A DNA stretch of 64,000 nt from Sinomonas sp. R1AF57 (GTDB lineage Bacteria > Actinomycetota > Actinomycetes > Actinomycetales > Micrococcaceae): assembly GCF_002224485.1 (NCBI RefSeq), contig NZ_CP022463.1:388027-452026 (forward strand). The letters are read 5' to 3'. Below are positions 23,517 to 35,157 of the stretch, one piece after another. Positions within the stretch are counted from its first letter, which is position 1; every line of letters begins with the position of its first letter. Under the pieces are notes generated by a model. The model was not told the DNA's origin. It saw only the letters and a list, made by a program, of their open reading frames with translations, and made no database searches. Position numbers and translations under genes: made by a program.

Positions 23517-25340
23517 ATGGGCGAAACTCGTCTGCCGCTGATCGCGGAAGCACCCACCACGTACGAGCCGCTGCTCTCCTGGGTCGAGGAAGTCGCCGAG
23601 CTGACCAAGCCCGAGCGCATCCACTGGGTCGACGGTTCCGAGGCGGAGTACCGCCAGCTGACCGATGAGCTCGTCATTGCCGGCACCCTCACGCGCCTGA
23701 ACCCGGAGCTCTTCCCCAACTCCTTCGCCGCGTTCTCGGACCCGGCCGACGTGGCCCGCGTCGAGGAGCAGACCTTCATCTGCTCGAAGAACGAGCGCGA
23801 CGCCGGCTTCACCAACAACTGGATGGACCCGGACGCCATGAAGGAGAAGCTCACGGGCCTCTTCGACGGCTCGATGCGGGGCCGCACCATGTACGTGATC
23901 CCGTTCGTCATGGGCCACCTCGACGCGGAGGACCCGAAGTTCGGCGTCGAGATCACCGACTCGGCCTACGTGGTCGCCTCGATGCGCATCATGGCCCGCA
24001 TCGGCTCCGACGTGCTGAAGAAGATCGAGGAGACGCGCGCGTTCTTCGTCCCCGCCCTGCACTCCGTCGGCGCCCCGCTCGAGGAGGGCCAGGAGGACGT
24101 CGCGTGGCCGTGCAACCCGGAGAAGTGGATCGTGCACTTCCCCGAGGAGCGCTCCATCTGGTCCTACGGCTCCGGCTACGGCGGCAACGCGCTGCTCGGC
24201 AAGAAGTGCTACGCCCTGCGCATCGCCTCGGTCATGGCCCGCGACGAGGGCTGGCTCGCCGAGCACATGCTCATCCTCAAGCTGACCAGCCCCGAGAACA
24301 AGGTGTACAACGTCGCCGCGGCCTTCCCGTCCGCGTGCGGCAAGACCAACCTCGCGCTCCTCGATCCCACGATCGAGGGCTGGAAGGTCGAGACCCTCGG
24401 CGACGACATCTCCTGGATGCGGTTCGGCAAGGAGGGCGAGCTCCGCGCCGTCAACCCCGAGGCCGGCCTGTTCGGCGTCGCGCCCGGGACCGGCTGGGGC
24501 ACCAACCCGAACGCGATGCGAGCCATCGCCAAGGGCAACAGCATCTTCACCAACGTGGCCCTCACCGACGACGGCGGCGTGTGGTGGGAGGGCATGACCG
24601 ACGAGGTCCCGGCCCACCTCACCGACTGGCAGGGCAATGACTGGACGCCGGACGCCGGACGCCCCGCCGCCCACCCGAACTCGCGCTTCTGCACGCCGAT
24701 CGACCAGATCGACATGCTCGCCCCCGAGTACTTCGCCCCGAACGGCGTGGAGATCTCCGCGATCCTCTTCGGCGGCCGCCGCAAGACGACCGTTCCGCTC
24801 GTCACGCAGTCCCGCAGCTGGGCCAACGGCATCTTCATGGGCGCCACGCTCTCCTCGGAGACCACGGCCGCCGCGGCCGGGGCGGTCGGCGTCGTGCGCC
24901 GCGACCCGATGGCCATGCTGCCGTTCATCGGCTACGACGCCGGTGACTACCTCAACCACTGGGTCCGCGTCTCTGCGAAGGGCAACCCGGCGCGCCTGCC
25001 GAAGATCTTCCTCGTGAACTGGTTCCGCCGCACTCGCGACGGCAAGTTCGCGTGGCCGGGCTTCGGCGACAACTCGCGCGTGCTCAAGTGGGCGATCGAG
25101 CGCATCGAGGGCACGGCCGACGCCGTCGAGACCCCGATCGGCTTCGTCCCGACCGCGGACAGCCTGGACCTCACCGGCCTGGACATGACCGAGGCCGAGG
25201 TCGAGGAAGCCGTGCGCTTTGACGCCGACGAGTGGCACGCGGAGCTCCCGGGCCTCGAGGAGTGGTTCGCACGCTTCGGCGGCTCGCTGCCGAAGAGCAT
25301 CACGGCCGAGCTCGAGGGCCTCAAGTCGCGCCTTGCGTAG
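23517..25340 (+). CDS. pckG: Phosphoenolpyruvate carboxykinase (GTP)
   Basis: A 607-residue GTP-dependent PEPCK, the usual length for this family, converting oxaloacetate + GTP to PEP + CO2 + GDP. Visible motifs: the kinase-1a P-loop in [11 protein letters not shown] with the catalytic Cys, kinase-2 in [20 protein letters not shown], the metal-binding Lys/His region in [12 protein letters not shown] and its surroundings, and [17 protein letters not shown] near the C-terminus. Start ATG 23517 has AAAGGAG six bases upstream; earlier in-frame residues were rejected as promoter DNA. Monocistronic between its dyad-rich promoter and a terminator, it is the main gluconeogenic entry enzyme. A PEP-utilising enzyme follows. 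Confidence 0.97.
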   Translation: MGETRLPLIAEAPTTYEPLLSWVEEVAELTKPERIHWVDGSEAEYRQLTDELVIAGTLTRLNPELFPNSFAAFSDPADVARVEEQTFICSKNERDAGFTNNWMDPDAMKEKLTGLFDGSMRGRTMYVIPFVMGHLDAEDPKFGVEITDSAYVVASMRIMARIGSDVLKKIEETRAFFVPALHSVGAPLEEGQEDVAWPCNPEKWIVHFPEERSIWSYGSGYGGNALLGKKCYALRIASVMARDEGWLAEHMLILKLTSPENKVYNVAAAFPSACGKTNLALLDPTIEGWKVETLGDDISWMRFGKEGELRAVNPEAGLFGVAPGTGWGTNPNAMRAIAKGNSIFTNVALTDDGGVWWEGMTDEVPAHLTDWQGNDWTPDAGRPAAHPNSRFCTPIDQIDMLAPEYFAPNGVEISAILFGGRRKTTVPLVTQSRSWANGIFMGATLSSETTAAAAGAVGVVRRDPMAMLPFIGYDAGDYLNHWVRVSAKGNPARLPKIFLVNWFRRTRDGKFAWPGFGDNSRVLKWAIERIEGTADAVETPIGFVPTADSLDLTGLDMTEAEVEEAVRFDADEWHAELPGLEEWFARFGGSLPKSITAELEGLKSRLA

Positions 25341-25396
25341 CCTTCGGCTGATAGAGCACACCATGACCCCGGCGGTTTAGACGGCGCCGGTCTTTC

Positions 25397-25437
25397 GGAG
25401 GGTCGCCCCGCTGCACACGGGGCGGCCCTCCACCTTT
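25397..25437 (+). terminator. Rho-independent terminator of pckG
   Basis: A 14-bp stem (25397-25410 with 25418-25431, one G-T pair), seven-base loop and a T-rich tail (ACCTTTT). Confidence 0.85.
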
Positions 25438-25501
25438 TCCGGGTCTGGCCGCCCGCGGCACGCGGCCCACGGCATGGCCGCGGCGGGCGTACTGTGGCGT
25501 C

Positions 25502-27934
25502 ATGGACGACGGCGCCGCCCCACCTCTGGTCCTTCCGCTCGCCTCCGTCGGGGCTGCAGACCTGCCCGGGGCCGGCGGCAAGGGGGCGAACCTGGGGGAG
25601 CTGGTCGCCGCTGGCCTCCCCGTCCCGGCCGGGTTCGTGGTCACGACGGCGGCCTACCGGGCCCACGCGGCACGCGTCGCCCTCGATCCCTCCCGAGCGG
25701 CGTCCGACCCGGCCGCCGCCCGGGACCTCCTGGCCTCGGCTCCCCTCGACGCCGCCACCGCGCACGCGGTCACGTCCGCGCTCACGGAGCTCGGGCCTGC
25801 CGAGTCCCGAGTCGCGGTCCGGTCGAGCGCCACCGCCGAGGACCTCCCCGGGGCAGCGTTCGCCGGCCAGCAGGACACCTTCCTCGACGTCACCGGGCCC
25901 GACGCCGTGCTCGACGCCGTCCGCCGCTGTTGGGTCTCCCTCTGGACCGACCGCGCCGCCGACTACCGGAAGCGGCAGGGGATCGACCCCGCCGAGGTGG
26001 CGATCGCCGTCGTCGTCCAGCGCATGGTCGCGGCTGAGGCGGCCGGTGTCCTCTTCACCGCCGACCCCCTGACCGGCCGACGCGACCTGCTGGTGGTCGA
26101 CGCTGCGCGAGGACTCGGGGAAGCGGTCGTCTCGGGGCAGGTTACACCGGAGCACCTCGTCCTGAATCGGGACGGAGCGGTGCGCGAAAGGACCCCGGGG
26201 GAGGGCGGCGGCCGCGTCCTGTCCGACGCTGCGGCCCACGAACTCGCCCGGCTGGCGGTGCGCGTCGAGCAGCACTTCGGCGTCCCGCAGGACATCGAAT
26301 GGGCCTTGGCCGAGGGGAGGATCAGCCTGCTCCAAGCCCGCCCCATGACCGCGCTCCCGCTCGAGCCGCCGGAGCTGAACAGGATCCAGCAGCTTGTGGC
26401 GCCGTTCTTCGTCGAGATGTTCACGGTGCGCCCGTACCCTCTGGACGTGACGGGCTGGATCGGGCCCGGCGTCGTGCGGATGCTCCACCTCATGGCAGGG
26501 AGCGTCGGGGTGCGCTTCCCCCCGCTGGAGCAGCTGGTCCGCGGGCGGGACGGCGTTCCCCTCCAGCTCGTGCCGCCCCGCCCGCGCCCGAGCCTGTCCA
26601 CCCTCGGCGCCCCGCTCTCGGTCGCCCGGCGGGTGCGGCGCTTCGACGTCCGGCGGTGGAGGGAGGACCCGCTGTTCGCGGCTTTCCGCTCCGCGGTCGT
26701 CGCGCTCGACGCCGAGGACCCGGCGACGCTCGACTGGCAGGGGCTCCTCGACCGGGTGGACCGCTGCAACGCGGCCATGGAGCCGCTCGGGAAGATCCGG
26801 GTGCGGTACCTGCCGGGGTCGTTCGTCCCGTTCCTTCCCCTGCGCGCCCTGCTCGGCGTGCTCGGCCTCGGCCGGCTCGCTCCGCGGCTCGTGGCCGGCG
26901 GCCGGACCCGGACGCGGGACGGGAACGACGCGCTCGAGGCCCTCGCCGCCGTCGTCCGCGCGGACCCCGAACTGGCCCGCGCGGCCCGCGAGCTCGCCCC
27001 TGCTGGGTTCCTCGAGGCGATCCGCACGCGCCCCGAGTTCGCCGCATTCGCCGCGCGGCTCGACGCCTTCCTGACGGAGTACGGGCACCGGGAGTCGGTG
27101 AGCATCGTGATGGCGACCGCGCCCACGTGGCGCGACGACCCGCTGCCCGTGGCAGCGCTGCTGACGACGCTCGCCGAGATGCCACCCGCCGACCGCGCGC
27201 ACGATCCGGGAGCCGCCGCACTCGCCGAGCTCCTCGGTCATCCTGCGCTCCGGTCGGAGCGGGCGTCAGCGCTGGCCCGCGGAATCGTCGAGGCGTGCCG
27301 CCGCGGCCTCGCCTTCCGCGAGGACACGCACTTCTACATCACGGCGCTCATGCCTCCGCTGCGCGCCACGTTCCTCGAGCTCGGCCGCCGGCTCGCCGGA
27401 GCGCGCGCCCTCGTGTCGCCGGAGGACGTCTTCCACCTGCGCCTCGAGGAGCTGCGGGAGCTTGCCGATCCGGCGGTGATGGGCGACGCCGAGGCTGACC
27501 GGGTGCGCGGCCTCGCCGCCCGCCGGGCTCGGCTCCGGCGAGAGTACGCGGGGGTACCCATGCTCGACCCGAGCCTGTTCGGCGGCCGCCGGGGGAGCGG
27601 TGCCGACGCCGCAGGGGCGCTCCTCGCTGGGACACCGGCGAGCGCGGGAGTGGCCGAGGGGCCGGTGCGCATCGTCCTCGGGTCGGAGGGCTTCGCCGAC
27701 CTGCGGACGGGAGAGGTACTCGTGTGCCCGAACACGAACCCGTCCTGGACGCCGCTCTTCGCCCGGGCCGCCGCGGTGGTCGTGGACACGGGCGGGCTGG
27801 GCTCGCACGCGGCAATCGTTGCGCGGGAGTACGGCGTCCCAGCCGTCATGGGGACGAGGACCGGGACGTCGGTGCTGCGTGACGGGCAGCGGGTCCGCGT
27901 CGACGGCAGCCGCGGCCGCGTCGACCCGGCCTGA
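25502..27934 (+). CDS. PEP-utilising phosphotransferase (PEP synthase/rifampin phosphotransferase type)
   Basis: An 810-residue multidomain enzyme. An N-terminal ATP-grasp/PPDK domain (about 1-310) has GGKGANLGEL and VRSSATAEDLPGAAFAGQ. A large, variable middle domain (about 330-700) follows, then a C-terminal swivelling His domain (about 720-810) with the phospho-His in TGGLGSHAAIVAREYG. The layout ATP domain, variable domain, His domain and the length fit rifampin phosphotransferases (about 860 residues). True PEP synthases additionally carry a C-terminal PEP-binding TIM barrel, which is absent here. The acceptor is therefore probably a small molecule held by the middle domain. Start ATG 25502 lies six bases behind TACTGT (25490-25495), a leaderless layout. 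Rifampin as substrate is a family inference only. Confidence 0.85.
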   Translation: MDDGAAPPLVLPLASVGAADLPGAGGKGANLGELVAAGLPVPAGFVVTTAAYRAHAARVALDPSRAASDPAAARDLLASAPLDAATAHAVTSALTELGPAESRVAVRSSATAEDLPGAAFAGQQDTFLDVTGPDAVLDAVRRCWVSLWTDRAADYRKRQGIDPAEVAIAVVVQRMVAAEAAGVLFTADPLTGRRDLLVVDAARGLGEAVVSGQVTPEHLVLNRDGAVRERTPGEGGGRVLSDAAAHELARLAVRVEQHFGVPQDIEWALAEGRISLLQARPMTALPLEPPELNRIQQLVAPFFVEMFTVRPYPLDVTGWIGPGVVRMLHLMAGSVGVRFPPLEQLVRGRDGVPLQLVPPRPRPSLSTLGAPLSVARRVRRFDVRRWREDPLFAAFRSAVVALDAEDPATLDWQGLLDRVDRCNAAMEPLGKIRVRYLPGSFVPFLPLRALLGVLGLGRLAPRLVAGGRTRTRDGNDALEALAAVVRADPELARAARELAPAGFLEAIRTRPEFAAFAARLDAFLTEYGHRESVSIVMATAPTWRDDPLPVAALLTTLAEMPPADRAHDPGAAALAELLGHPALRSERASALARGIVEACRRGLAFREDTHFYITALMPPLRATFLELGRRLAGARALVSPEDVFHLRLEELRELADPAVMGDAEADRVRGLAARRARLRREYAGVPMLDPSLFGGRRGSGADAAGALLAGTPASAGVAEGPVRIVLGSEGFADLRTGEVLVCPNTNPSWTPLFARAAAVVVDTGGLGSHAAIVAREYGVPAVMGTRTGTSVLRDGQRVRVDGSRGRVDPA

Positions 27935-27943
27935 CCCCCAACA

Positions 27944-28078
27944 CGTCTGAAGGTCACCTCCTGTTGGCCAAAGTCCAGACAATGGCCTTCAGGAGGTGAC
28001 CTTCAGATGAGGAACCCCAGGAGGTGACCTCCAGGAGGTGACCTCCAGGAGGTGACCCTCAGGAGGTGACCCTCAGAG

Positions 28079-28081
<3 letters not shown>
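27944..28081. repeat. GTCAC-family element: inverted repeat plus four 14-bp tandem units
   Basis: Arms at 27944-27963 and 27990-28009 pair over 20 bp with one mismatch. The loop holds a smaller GGCCA/TGGCC dyad. Four 14-bp units follow (28019, 28033, 28047, 28061), reading AGGAGGTGACCTCC or AGGAGGTGACCCTC, ending in a partial unit whose TCA is the complement of the clp stop codon. It fills the whole gap between two convergent genes. Confidence 0.88.
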
Positions 28082-30673
<2,592 letters not shown>

Positions 30674-30701
30674 TCGTAATCCTCCGAAGGATAGATACAG
30701 A

Positions 30702-30722
30702 GTTGAGTGACTTACGCTCAAG
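30702..30722 (-). promoter_or_regulatory. HAIR-type HspR operator over the clp promoter
   Basis: GTTGAGT, seven bases, then GCTCAAG on the + strand; the HAIR consensus is CTTGAGT-N7-ACTCAAG, so 12 of 14 arm positions fit. On the minus strand it overlaps a promoter with TTGAGC as -35 and TATCTA as -10, 30-80 bp before the clp start. HspR itself is not encoded in the window. Confidence 0.8.
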
Positions 30723-30794
30723 TTCAACGTCTGTGCTACCCAGTTATTCCCCGGGGGTACCCGGGATCTGCGTCACACGGCTAGGTTGGAGGCC

Positions 30795-32519
30795 ATGACG
30801 ACCATCGCTGAGAACATCGTCGACACCCTCGCCGCCAACGGAGTCCGCCGCGTCTACGGCCTCCCCGGGGACTCGCTCAACGGGTTCACCGACGCGCTCC
30901 GCGGCACCCCGAGCATCCAGTGGGTCCACGTGCGCCACGAGGAGGCCGCCGCGTTCGCCGCCGCCGCGGAGGCGGCCCTCACCGGGGAGGTGGCTGTCTG
31001 CGCCGGCTCCGCGGGCCCCGGGAACCTGCACCTCATCAACGGCCTCTACGACGCGAACCGCTCCCGCGTGCCCGTCCTCGCGATCGCCGCCCACATCCCC
31101 AGCACCGAGATCGGCTCGAACTACTTCCAGGAGACCCACCCCACCGAGGTGTTCCGCGAGTGCAGCGTCTACGCCGAGCAGGTCACCGACCCCGCCCAGA
31201 TGCCGCGGATCCTCGAGATCGCCCTGCGCACCGCGGTCGAGAAGCGCGGCGTCGCCGTCGTGGTCCTCTCCGGGGACATCGCGCTCGCCCAGGTCGCGTC
31301 GGACCGGATCGCCGTGGTGCGCCGGGCCGAGCCGCGGGTCGTGCCGAGCGGGCCCGAGCTGCGGGAGGCCGCGGACATCCTCAACGCGGCCGGGAAGGTC
31401 ACGATCCTCGCAGGCGCCGGCGTCGAGGGAGCCCACGACGAGGTGGTCGCGCTCGCCGATGCGCTCGGGGCGCCGATCGTGCACGCGTTCCGCGGGAAGG
31501 AGTTCATCGAGTACGACAACCCGTTCGACGTGGGCATGACCGGCCTGCTCGGGTTCAGCTCCGGCTACCGCGCCATGGAGTCCTGCGACGCGCTCCTCAT
31601 GCTCGGCACGGACTTCCCCTACCAGCAGTTCTACCCGGAGCGGGCGAAGATCATCCAGGTGGACATCCGCGGCGACCAGCTGGGCCGGCGCACGCGCCTC
31701 GACCTCGGGCTGGTCGGCGACGTCAAGCACACCGCGTCCGCCCTGCTGCCGCTGCTGACGCGGAAGAAGCGGCGCACCCACCTCGAGTCGACCCTCAAGC
31801 ACTACGCCAAGACCCGGTCCCGGCTCGACGACCTCGCCACCCCGACGAAGAAGGGCCAGCCGCTCCACCCGCAGCACATCACCCGCGTCCTCGACCAGCT
31901 CGCCGACGACGACGTGGTCTTCACGGCGGACGTGGGCACCCCGGTGATCTGGGCGGCGCGCTACCTCACCATGAACGGGCGACGGCGCCTCGTCGGCTCG
32001 TTCACGCACGGCTCCATGGCGAACGCCCTGCCGCACGCGATGGGTGCGCAGGCCGCCTTCCCAGGCCGGCAGGTCGTGGCCCTCGCCGGCGACGGCGGCC
32101 TCTCGATGCTCATGGGAGAGCTCATCACGCTCGTCCAGAACCGGCTGCCCGTGAAGCTCGTCGTGTTCAACAACGGCTCGCTGAACTTCATCGAGCTCGA
32201 GATGAAGTCGGCGGGCTTCGTGAACTTCGGCACCGGGCTGGACAATCCGAACTTCGCCGCCGTGGCGGAGGCGTTGGGCATCAAAGGGGTGCGGGTCAAC
32301 GAGTCCTCCGAGCTCGAGCGCGGCCTCAAGGAGGCGCTCGCGCACGACGGCCCCGCCCTCGTGGACGTCGTGACGGCCCGGCAGGAGCTCGCCATGCCGC
32401 CGGCGATCACCGCCCAGCAGGCCAGCGGCTTCACGCTCTACGCCCTCAGGACCGTCCTCTCCGGGCGCGGCGACGAGGTGCTCGACCTGGCGAAGACCAA
32501 CTGGCGCCAGCTCTTCTAG
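30795..32519 (+). CDS. poxB: Pyruvate dehydrogenase (quinone)/pyruvate oxidase
   Basis: A 574-residue thiamine-diphosphate enzyme, the same size as E. coli PoxB (572), which decarboxylates pyruvate to acetate and passes electrons to quinone. The N-terminal PYR domain has VYGLPGDSLNG and the HEEAAAF motif with the catalytic Glu. A central FAD/nucleotide domain (about 190-325) follows, then a PP domain with the TPP motif GDGGLSMLMGEL...FNNGSLNFIELEM. The C-terminus ends KTNWRQLF, where PoxB carries its membrane-binding region. ATG 30795 lies seven bases after TAGGTT (30782-30787). GGAGG is only two bases before the ATG, too close for normal use, so a leaderless start is favoured. Confidence 0.93.
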   Translation: MTTIAENIVDTLAANGVRRVYGLPGDSLNGFTDALRGTPSIQWVHVRHEEAAAFAAAAEAALTGEVAVCAGSAGPGNLHLINGLYDANRSRVPVLAIAAHIPSTEIGSNYFQETHPTEVFRECSVYAEQVTDPAQMPRILEIALRTAVEKRGVAVVVLSGDIALAQVASDRIAVVRRAEPRVVPSGPELREAADILNAAGKVTILAGAGVEGAHDEVVALADALGAPIVHAFRGKEFIEYDNPFDVGMTGLLGFSSGYRAMESCDALLMLGTDFPYQQFYPERAKIIQVDIRGDQLGRRTRLDLGLVGDVKHTASALLPLLTRKKRRTHLESTLKHYAKTRSRLDDLATPTKKGQPLHPQHITRVLDQLADDDVVFTADVGTPVIWAARYLTMNGRRRLVGSFTHGSMANALPHAMGAQAAFPGRQVVALAGDGGLSMLMGELITLVQNRLPVKLVVFNNGSLNFIELEMKSAGFVNFGTGLDNPNFAAVAEALGIKGVRVNESSELERGLKEALAHDGPALVDVVTARQELAMPPAITAQQASGFTLYALRTVLSGRGDEVLDLAKTNWRQLF

Positions 32520-32521
32520 GG

Positions 32522-32563
32522 GTCACCTTCTGCGAGTCACCTTCTGGGAGTCACCTCCTGGCG
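32522..32563. repeat. Three 14-bp GTCAC tandem units
   Basis: Units at 32522, 32536 and 32550 (GTCACCTTCTGCGA, GTCACCTTCTGGGA, GTCACCTCCTGGCG) start three bases after the poxB stop. Same orientation as the array at 8532. No inverted partner is visible here. Confidence 0.85.
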
Positions 32564-32596
32564 GCGGAATACTCGCCCGGGGGCCGGGGTTGCCTA

Positions 32597-32608
32597 AAGT
32601 TGCAACTT
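32597..32608. promoter_or_regulatory. Palindromic operator AAGTTGCAACTT
   Basis: A 12-bp perfect palindrome 19 bases before the start of the NmrA-like gene, between the probable promoter and the ribosome site. Symmetric TTGCAA dyads of this kind are typical for MarR/HxlR-type redox or stress regulators. The regulator is not encoded nearby. Confidence 0.5.
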
Positions 32609-32626
32609 CAATCATTAGGAGCCCTC

Positions 32627-33235
32627 ATGAAGATCGCCGTCTACGGAGCCACCGGCATGGTGGGAAGCCAGATCGTCGCCGAAGCCGCCCGCCGCGGGCA
32701 CGAGGTGACCGCCATCAGCCGCAAGGGGGCCCCGGTGGAGGGCGCCGCCGTCGTGCGTGCCGCGGACCTGGCCGACCTCCAGACGTACAGCGAGGTCGCC
32801 AAGGCGCACGACGCCGTGGTGCTGGCCACCGTGCCCGACCGCACCGGCGGTTCCCGCGAGCCCTACATCGACGCGCACCGCGCGATCGCGGCGGTCCCCA
32901 CGGCGGCGCGGCTCTACATGGTGGGCGGCTTCGGGGGGCTGAAGACGCCTGACGGCACGCCGATCAAGGACACCGCCGGGTTCCCGGCCGAGTACAAGGG
33001 GGAGTCGGACGCCGTGTACGTCGCCTACGAGGCCCTGCGCGACGCCGGCGCCGACCTGACCGTCCAGGCGCCGGCCGCGGTCATCGCCCCGGGCGAGCGC
33101 ACGGGGGAGTACGTCACCGCCGTCGACGTCCCGGCCGCCGGCGAGAGGATCTCCTCGCAGGACTATGCCGTCGCCGCGCTCGACGAGCTCGAGCAGCCGC
33201 AGTTCCGAGGCACGTTCTTCACCGCCTCGAACTGA
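32627..33235 (+). CDS. NAD(P)-binding NmrA/SDR-like protein
   Basis: A 202-residue Rossmann protein with the NAD(P)-binding start KIAVYGATGMVGSQIVAEAARRG, a fold and length like short NAD(P)H-binding family proteins (NmrA/YwnB-like). It lacks a clear YxxxK catalytic pair. It may bind or sense NAD(P)H rather than catalyse. ATG 32627 has TAGGAG six bases upstream. The promoter region holds a perfect palindrome, suggesting induction by stress or small molecules. Its stop lies 12 bases before the left arm of a 24-bp inverted repeat. Confidence 0.82.
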   Translation: MKIAVYGATGMVGSQIVAEAARRGHEVTAISRKGAPVEGAAVVRAADLADLQTYSEVAKAHDAVVLATVPDRTGGSREPYIDAHRAIAAVPTAARLYMVGGFGGLKTPDGTPIKDTAGFPAEYKGESDAVYVAYEALRDAGADLTVQAPAAVIAPGERTGEYVTAVDVPAAGERISSQDYAVAALDELEQPQFRGTFFTASN

Positions 33236-33247
33236 CCTCCGCGCCGT

Positions 33248-33316
33248 CCAACGTCTGAGGGTCACCTCCTGGGAGTCACATCACGTGACCCTCAGGAGGT
33301 GACCCTCAGACGTTGG
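33248..33316. repeat. GTCAC-family inverted repeat, 24-bp perfect arms
   Basis: Arms 33248-33271 and 33293-33316 are exact complements; the 21-base loop holds another GGAGTCAC/GTGACC pair. It lies between convergent stops (33235 and 33324) and could act as a bidirectional terminator, although no T-run follows on either strand. Confidence 0.9.
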
Positions 33317-33323
33317 GCGTGGT

Positions 33324-34526
33324 TCAGTTCTGCGAGGCGAGCCAGAGGTCGGGGCCGAAGACCTCGTAGTGGATCCTCGTGGCCGGGATGCCCTTGGCGA
33401 TGGCCTGGGAGCGGACCTTCTGCATGAACGGCAGCGGGCCGCAGAGGTAGACGTTCGCGTTCTCGGGGAGGTCCACGTCGGCGAGGTTCATGAAGCCCTC
33501 GTGCGTCTCGGCGCCCGCGGCGCCTGCGCCCACTGCGGCGAGTTCGGGCTTCTCGAGCCAGACCTTCAGGCTTGCGCCGTCGATCTTCTGGACGTCGCCG
33601 AGCATCTGGCCGGACAGGGCCCACGTGTCGAGGCTGCGGTCGGCGTGCAGGGCGAGGACCTCGCGGCCCGAGCCGTTGGTGGCCAGGGCCCGCAGGATGG
33701 AGGCAGCCGGGGTGCAGCCGATGCCGGCGGTCGCGAGGACGAGGGGGCCGTCGCCGTCGTCGAGCGTCACGTCGCCGTACGGGTTGGAGAGCTCCACGAC
33801 GTCGCCCACCTGGAACTTCTCGTGCATGATCGGCGAGACCTCGCCGCCGTCGTTGAACTTGGTGGTGATGACGCGGCGCTCGGTGGACTCGGCGTCGGCC
33901 GACAGCGTGTACTGGCGGGCCTGCAGGAGGCCGTCCGCGACCGGGATGCGGACCGAGACGAACTGGCCGGGCTCGCCCGGGGTCACGGGGGTGTCGTCGG
34001 CGGGCTCGAACACGAACGTCATCGTCGTGGGGCTCGCGGGCGTCTTCTCCACGATCTTCCAGGGCATCCACATCTTGTCATTGGCCTGCCTGGCGTAGAG
34101 CCCCTTCTCGATCTTGATGAGGGCGTCCGCCATGAGCCAGTACACCTCGGTCCAGGCCGCAGCGACCTCGGGCGTGACGGCCTCGCCGAGGTCCTCGACG
34201 ATGGCCTCGAAGAGGTACTTGTAGACGATCTGGTACTGGTCCTCAGTGATGCCGAGGGACGTGTGCTTGTGGGCGATGCGGCTCAGGACGGCCTCGGGGA
34301 GGGTGCCCGGGTTGTTCACGAGGTGGCTCGCGAAGGCCGCGATAGCGCCGGCGAGGGCCTGGCGCTGGGTGCCGTTCGCCTGGTTGGCGCGGGAGAAGGT
34401 CCCATTGAGCAGCTCGGGGTGCGCGGCGAACATCTTCTGGTAGAACAGCGGCGTGATCTCGCCGATCCGGCTCCCGACGAGGGGGAGGGTGGCTTCGATG
34501 ACGGGGCGCGCGGTATCCGAGAGCAT
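33324..34526 (-). CDS. hmp: Flavohemoglobin (nitric oxide dioxygenase)
   Basis: A 400-residue flavohemoglobin that turns NO + O2 into nitrate using NAD(P)H. The globin domain (about 1-138) has proximal His in SRIAHKHTSLGI near residue 85 and LFYQKMF. The FAD domain has RQYTLS. The NAD domain has TAGIGCTPAASIL and ends in HYEVFGPDLW, the usual Hmp end. ATG 34526 has GAGGAG six bases upstream. The divergent promoter region carries a 23-bp dyad, a TTCTAC/GTAGAA dyad and a CRP-like site. The neighbouring Rrf2 gene encodes an NsrR-like Fe-S regulator, the classic controller of hmp. Confidence 0.96.
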   Translation of the reverse strand: MLSDTARPVIEATLPLVGSRIGEITPLFYQKMFAAHPELLNGTFSRANQANGTQRQALAGAIAAFASHLVNNPGTLPEAVLSRIAHKHTSLGITEDQYQIVYKYLFEAIVEDLGEAVTPEVAAAWTEVYWLMADALIKIEKGLYARQANDKMWMPWKIVEKTPASPTTMTFVFEPADDTPVTPGEPGQFVSVRIPVADGLLQARQYTLSADAESTERRVITTKFNDGGEVSPIMHEKFQVGDVVELSNPYGDVTLDDGDGPLVLATAGIGCTPAASILRALATNGSGREVLALHADRSLDTWALSGQMLGDVQKIDGASLKVWLEKPELAAVGAGAAGAETHEGFMNLADVDLPENANVYLCGPLPFMQKVRSQAIAKGIPATRIHYEVFGPDLWLASQN

Positions 34527-34574
34527 TGCGACTCCTCAAGCATGGGGCTGGTCCCCAACCGGGGACTTTGGCTT

Positions 34575-34597
34575 ATTCCGCATCTGCGATGCTGAAT
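34575..34597 (-). promoter_or_regulatory. 23-bp dyad upstream of hmp
   Basis: ATTC-x-GCATC-TGC-GATGC-x-GAAT, symmetric except for the x positions, 49-71 bases before the hmp start. Candidate operator for an Rrf2/NsrR protein or another NO regulator. Confidence 0.55.
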
Positions 34598-34608
34598 TAC
34601 CTACAGTC

Positions 34609-34625
34609 TTCTACTGGGCGTAGAA
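34609..34625. promoter_or_regulatory. TTCTAC-TGGGC-GTAGAA dyad shared with the nsrR-like promoter
   Basis: A perfect 6-5-6 dyad. Read on the minus strand it contains TTCTACGCCC, and the same ten bases lie at the promoter of the Rrf2 gene (35166-35175 on the + strand, overlapping its -10 box). A common regulator for both genes is the simplest explanation. Confidence 0.6.
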
Positions 34626-34643
34626 AATGGCAATTCGAGAAGC

Positions 34644-34659
34644 TGTGACGCTCGTCACG
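34644..34659. promoter_or_regulatory. CRP/GlxR-like site upstream of hmp
   Basis: TGTGA-CGCTCG-TCACG, nine of ten consensus positions, about 118 bp before the hmp start. Confidence 0.5.
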
Positions 34660-34707
34660 GAGCGTCATGCGCTGTGGAGGCGTCGCCGTCGGCAGGGGAG
34701 TGGCGGC

Positions 34708-35157
34708 TCAGGCAGGCGGGCGCAGCCCGATCCGCACGAGCACCGGGCCCATCTGCCGCTCGTGCGGCAGCGAGCTCACCACCACGCTGTCGAGCTCGCG
34801 GTAGAACGCCTCCCGGGCGCGCCGGAGGGCGCCGCGCAGTCCGCACTGGAAGTTCAGGGGGCAGTCCCCGTTGGGGGTTTCGCACTCGGCCAGGTCCTCA
34901 CGCGTGTCGAGGGCGCGCAGGACGCCGCCGACCGTCGCCCTCCGCCCCGCCTCGCTCAGCTGGACCCCGCCGGAGCGGCCGCGCGTGGCCTCGACGTACC
35001 CGAGCTCGCGGAGCCTGAGCACGGCCTTGCTCACGTGGTTGTAGGGCGTGCCGACGCCGTCCGCGATGGTCCGCGTGGCCAGCGGGACGCCGGTGTCATT
35101 GGCAGCCAGCAGCATCAGGGCGCGCAGACTCACATCCTCGAAGGCCGTCATGCGCAT
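34708..35157 (-). CDS. nsrR: Rrf2-family Fe-S regulator, NsrR-like
   Basis: A 149-residue Rrf2 winged-helix regulator. The DNA-binding helix contains TPYNHVSKAVLRLRELGYV and the wing RGRSGGVQLS. Three Cys residues at 92, 99 and 105 (C-x6-C-x5-C) match the Fe-S ligand triad of NsrR/IscR, closest to NsrR by spacing. Its position next to hmp supports NO sensing. ATG 35157 lies seven bases after a TAGAAT box (35170-35165), so a leaderless mRNA is likely; a second in-frame ATG is at 35151. The NsrR name rests on the Cys triad and context. Confidence 0.87.
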   Translation of the reverse strand: MRMTAFEDVSLRALMLLAANDTGVPLATRTIADGVGTPYNHVSKAVLRLRELGYVEATRGRSGGVQLSEAGRRATVGGVLRALDTREDLAECETPNGDCPLNFQCGLRGALRRAREAFYRELDSVVVSSLPHERQMGPVLVRIGLRPPA

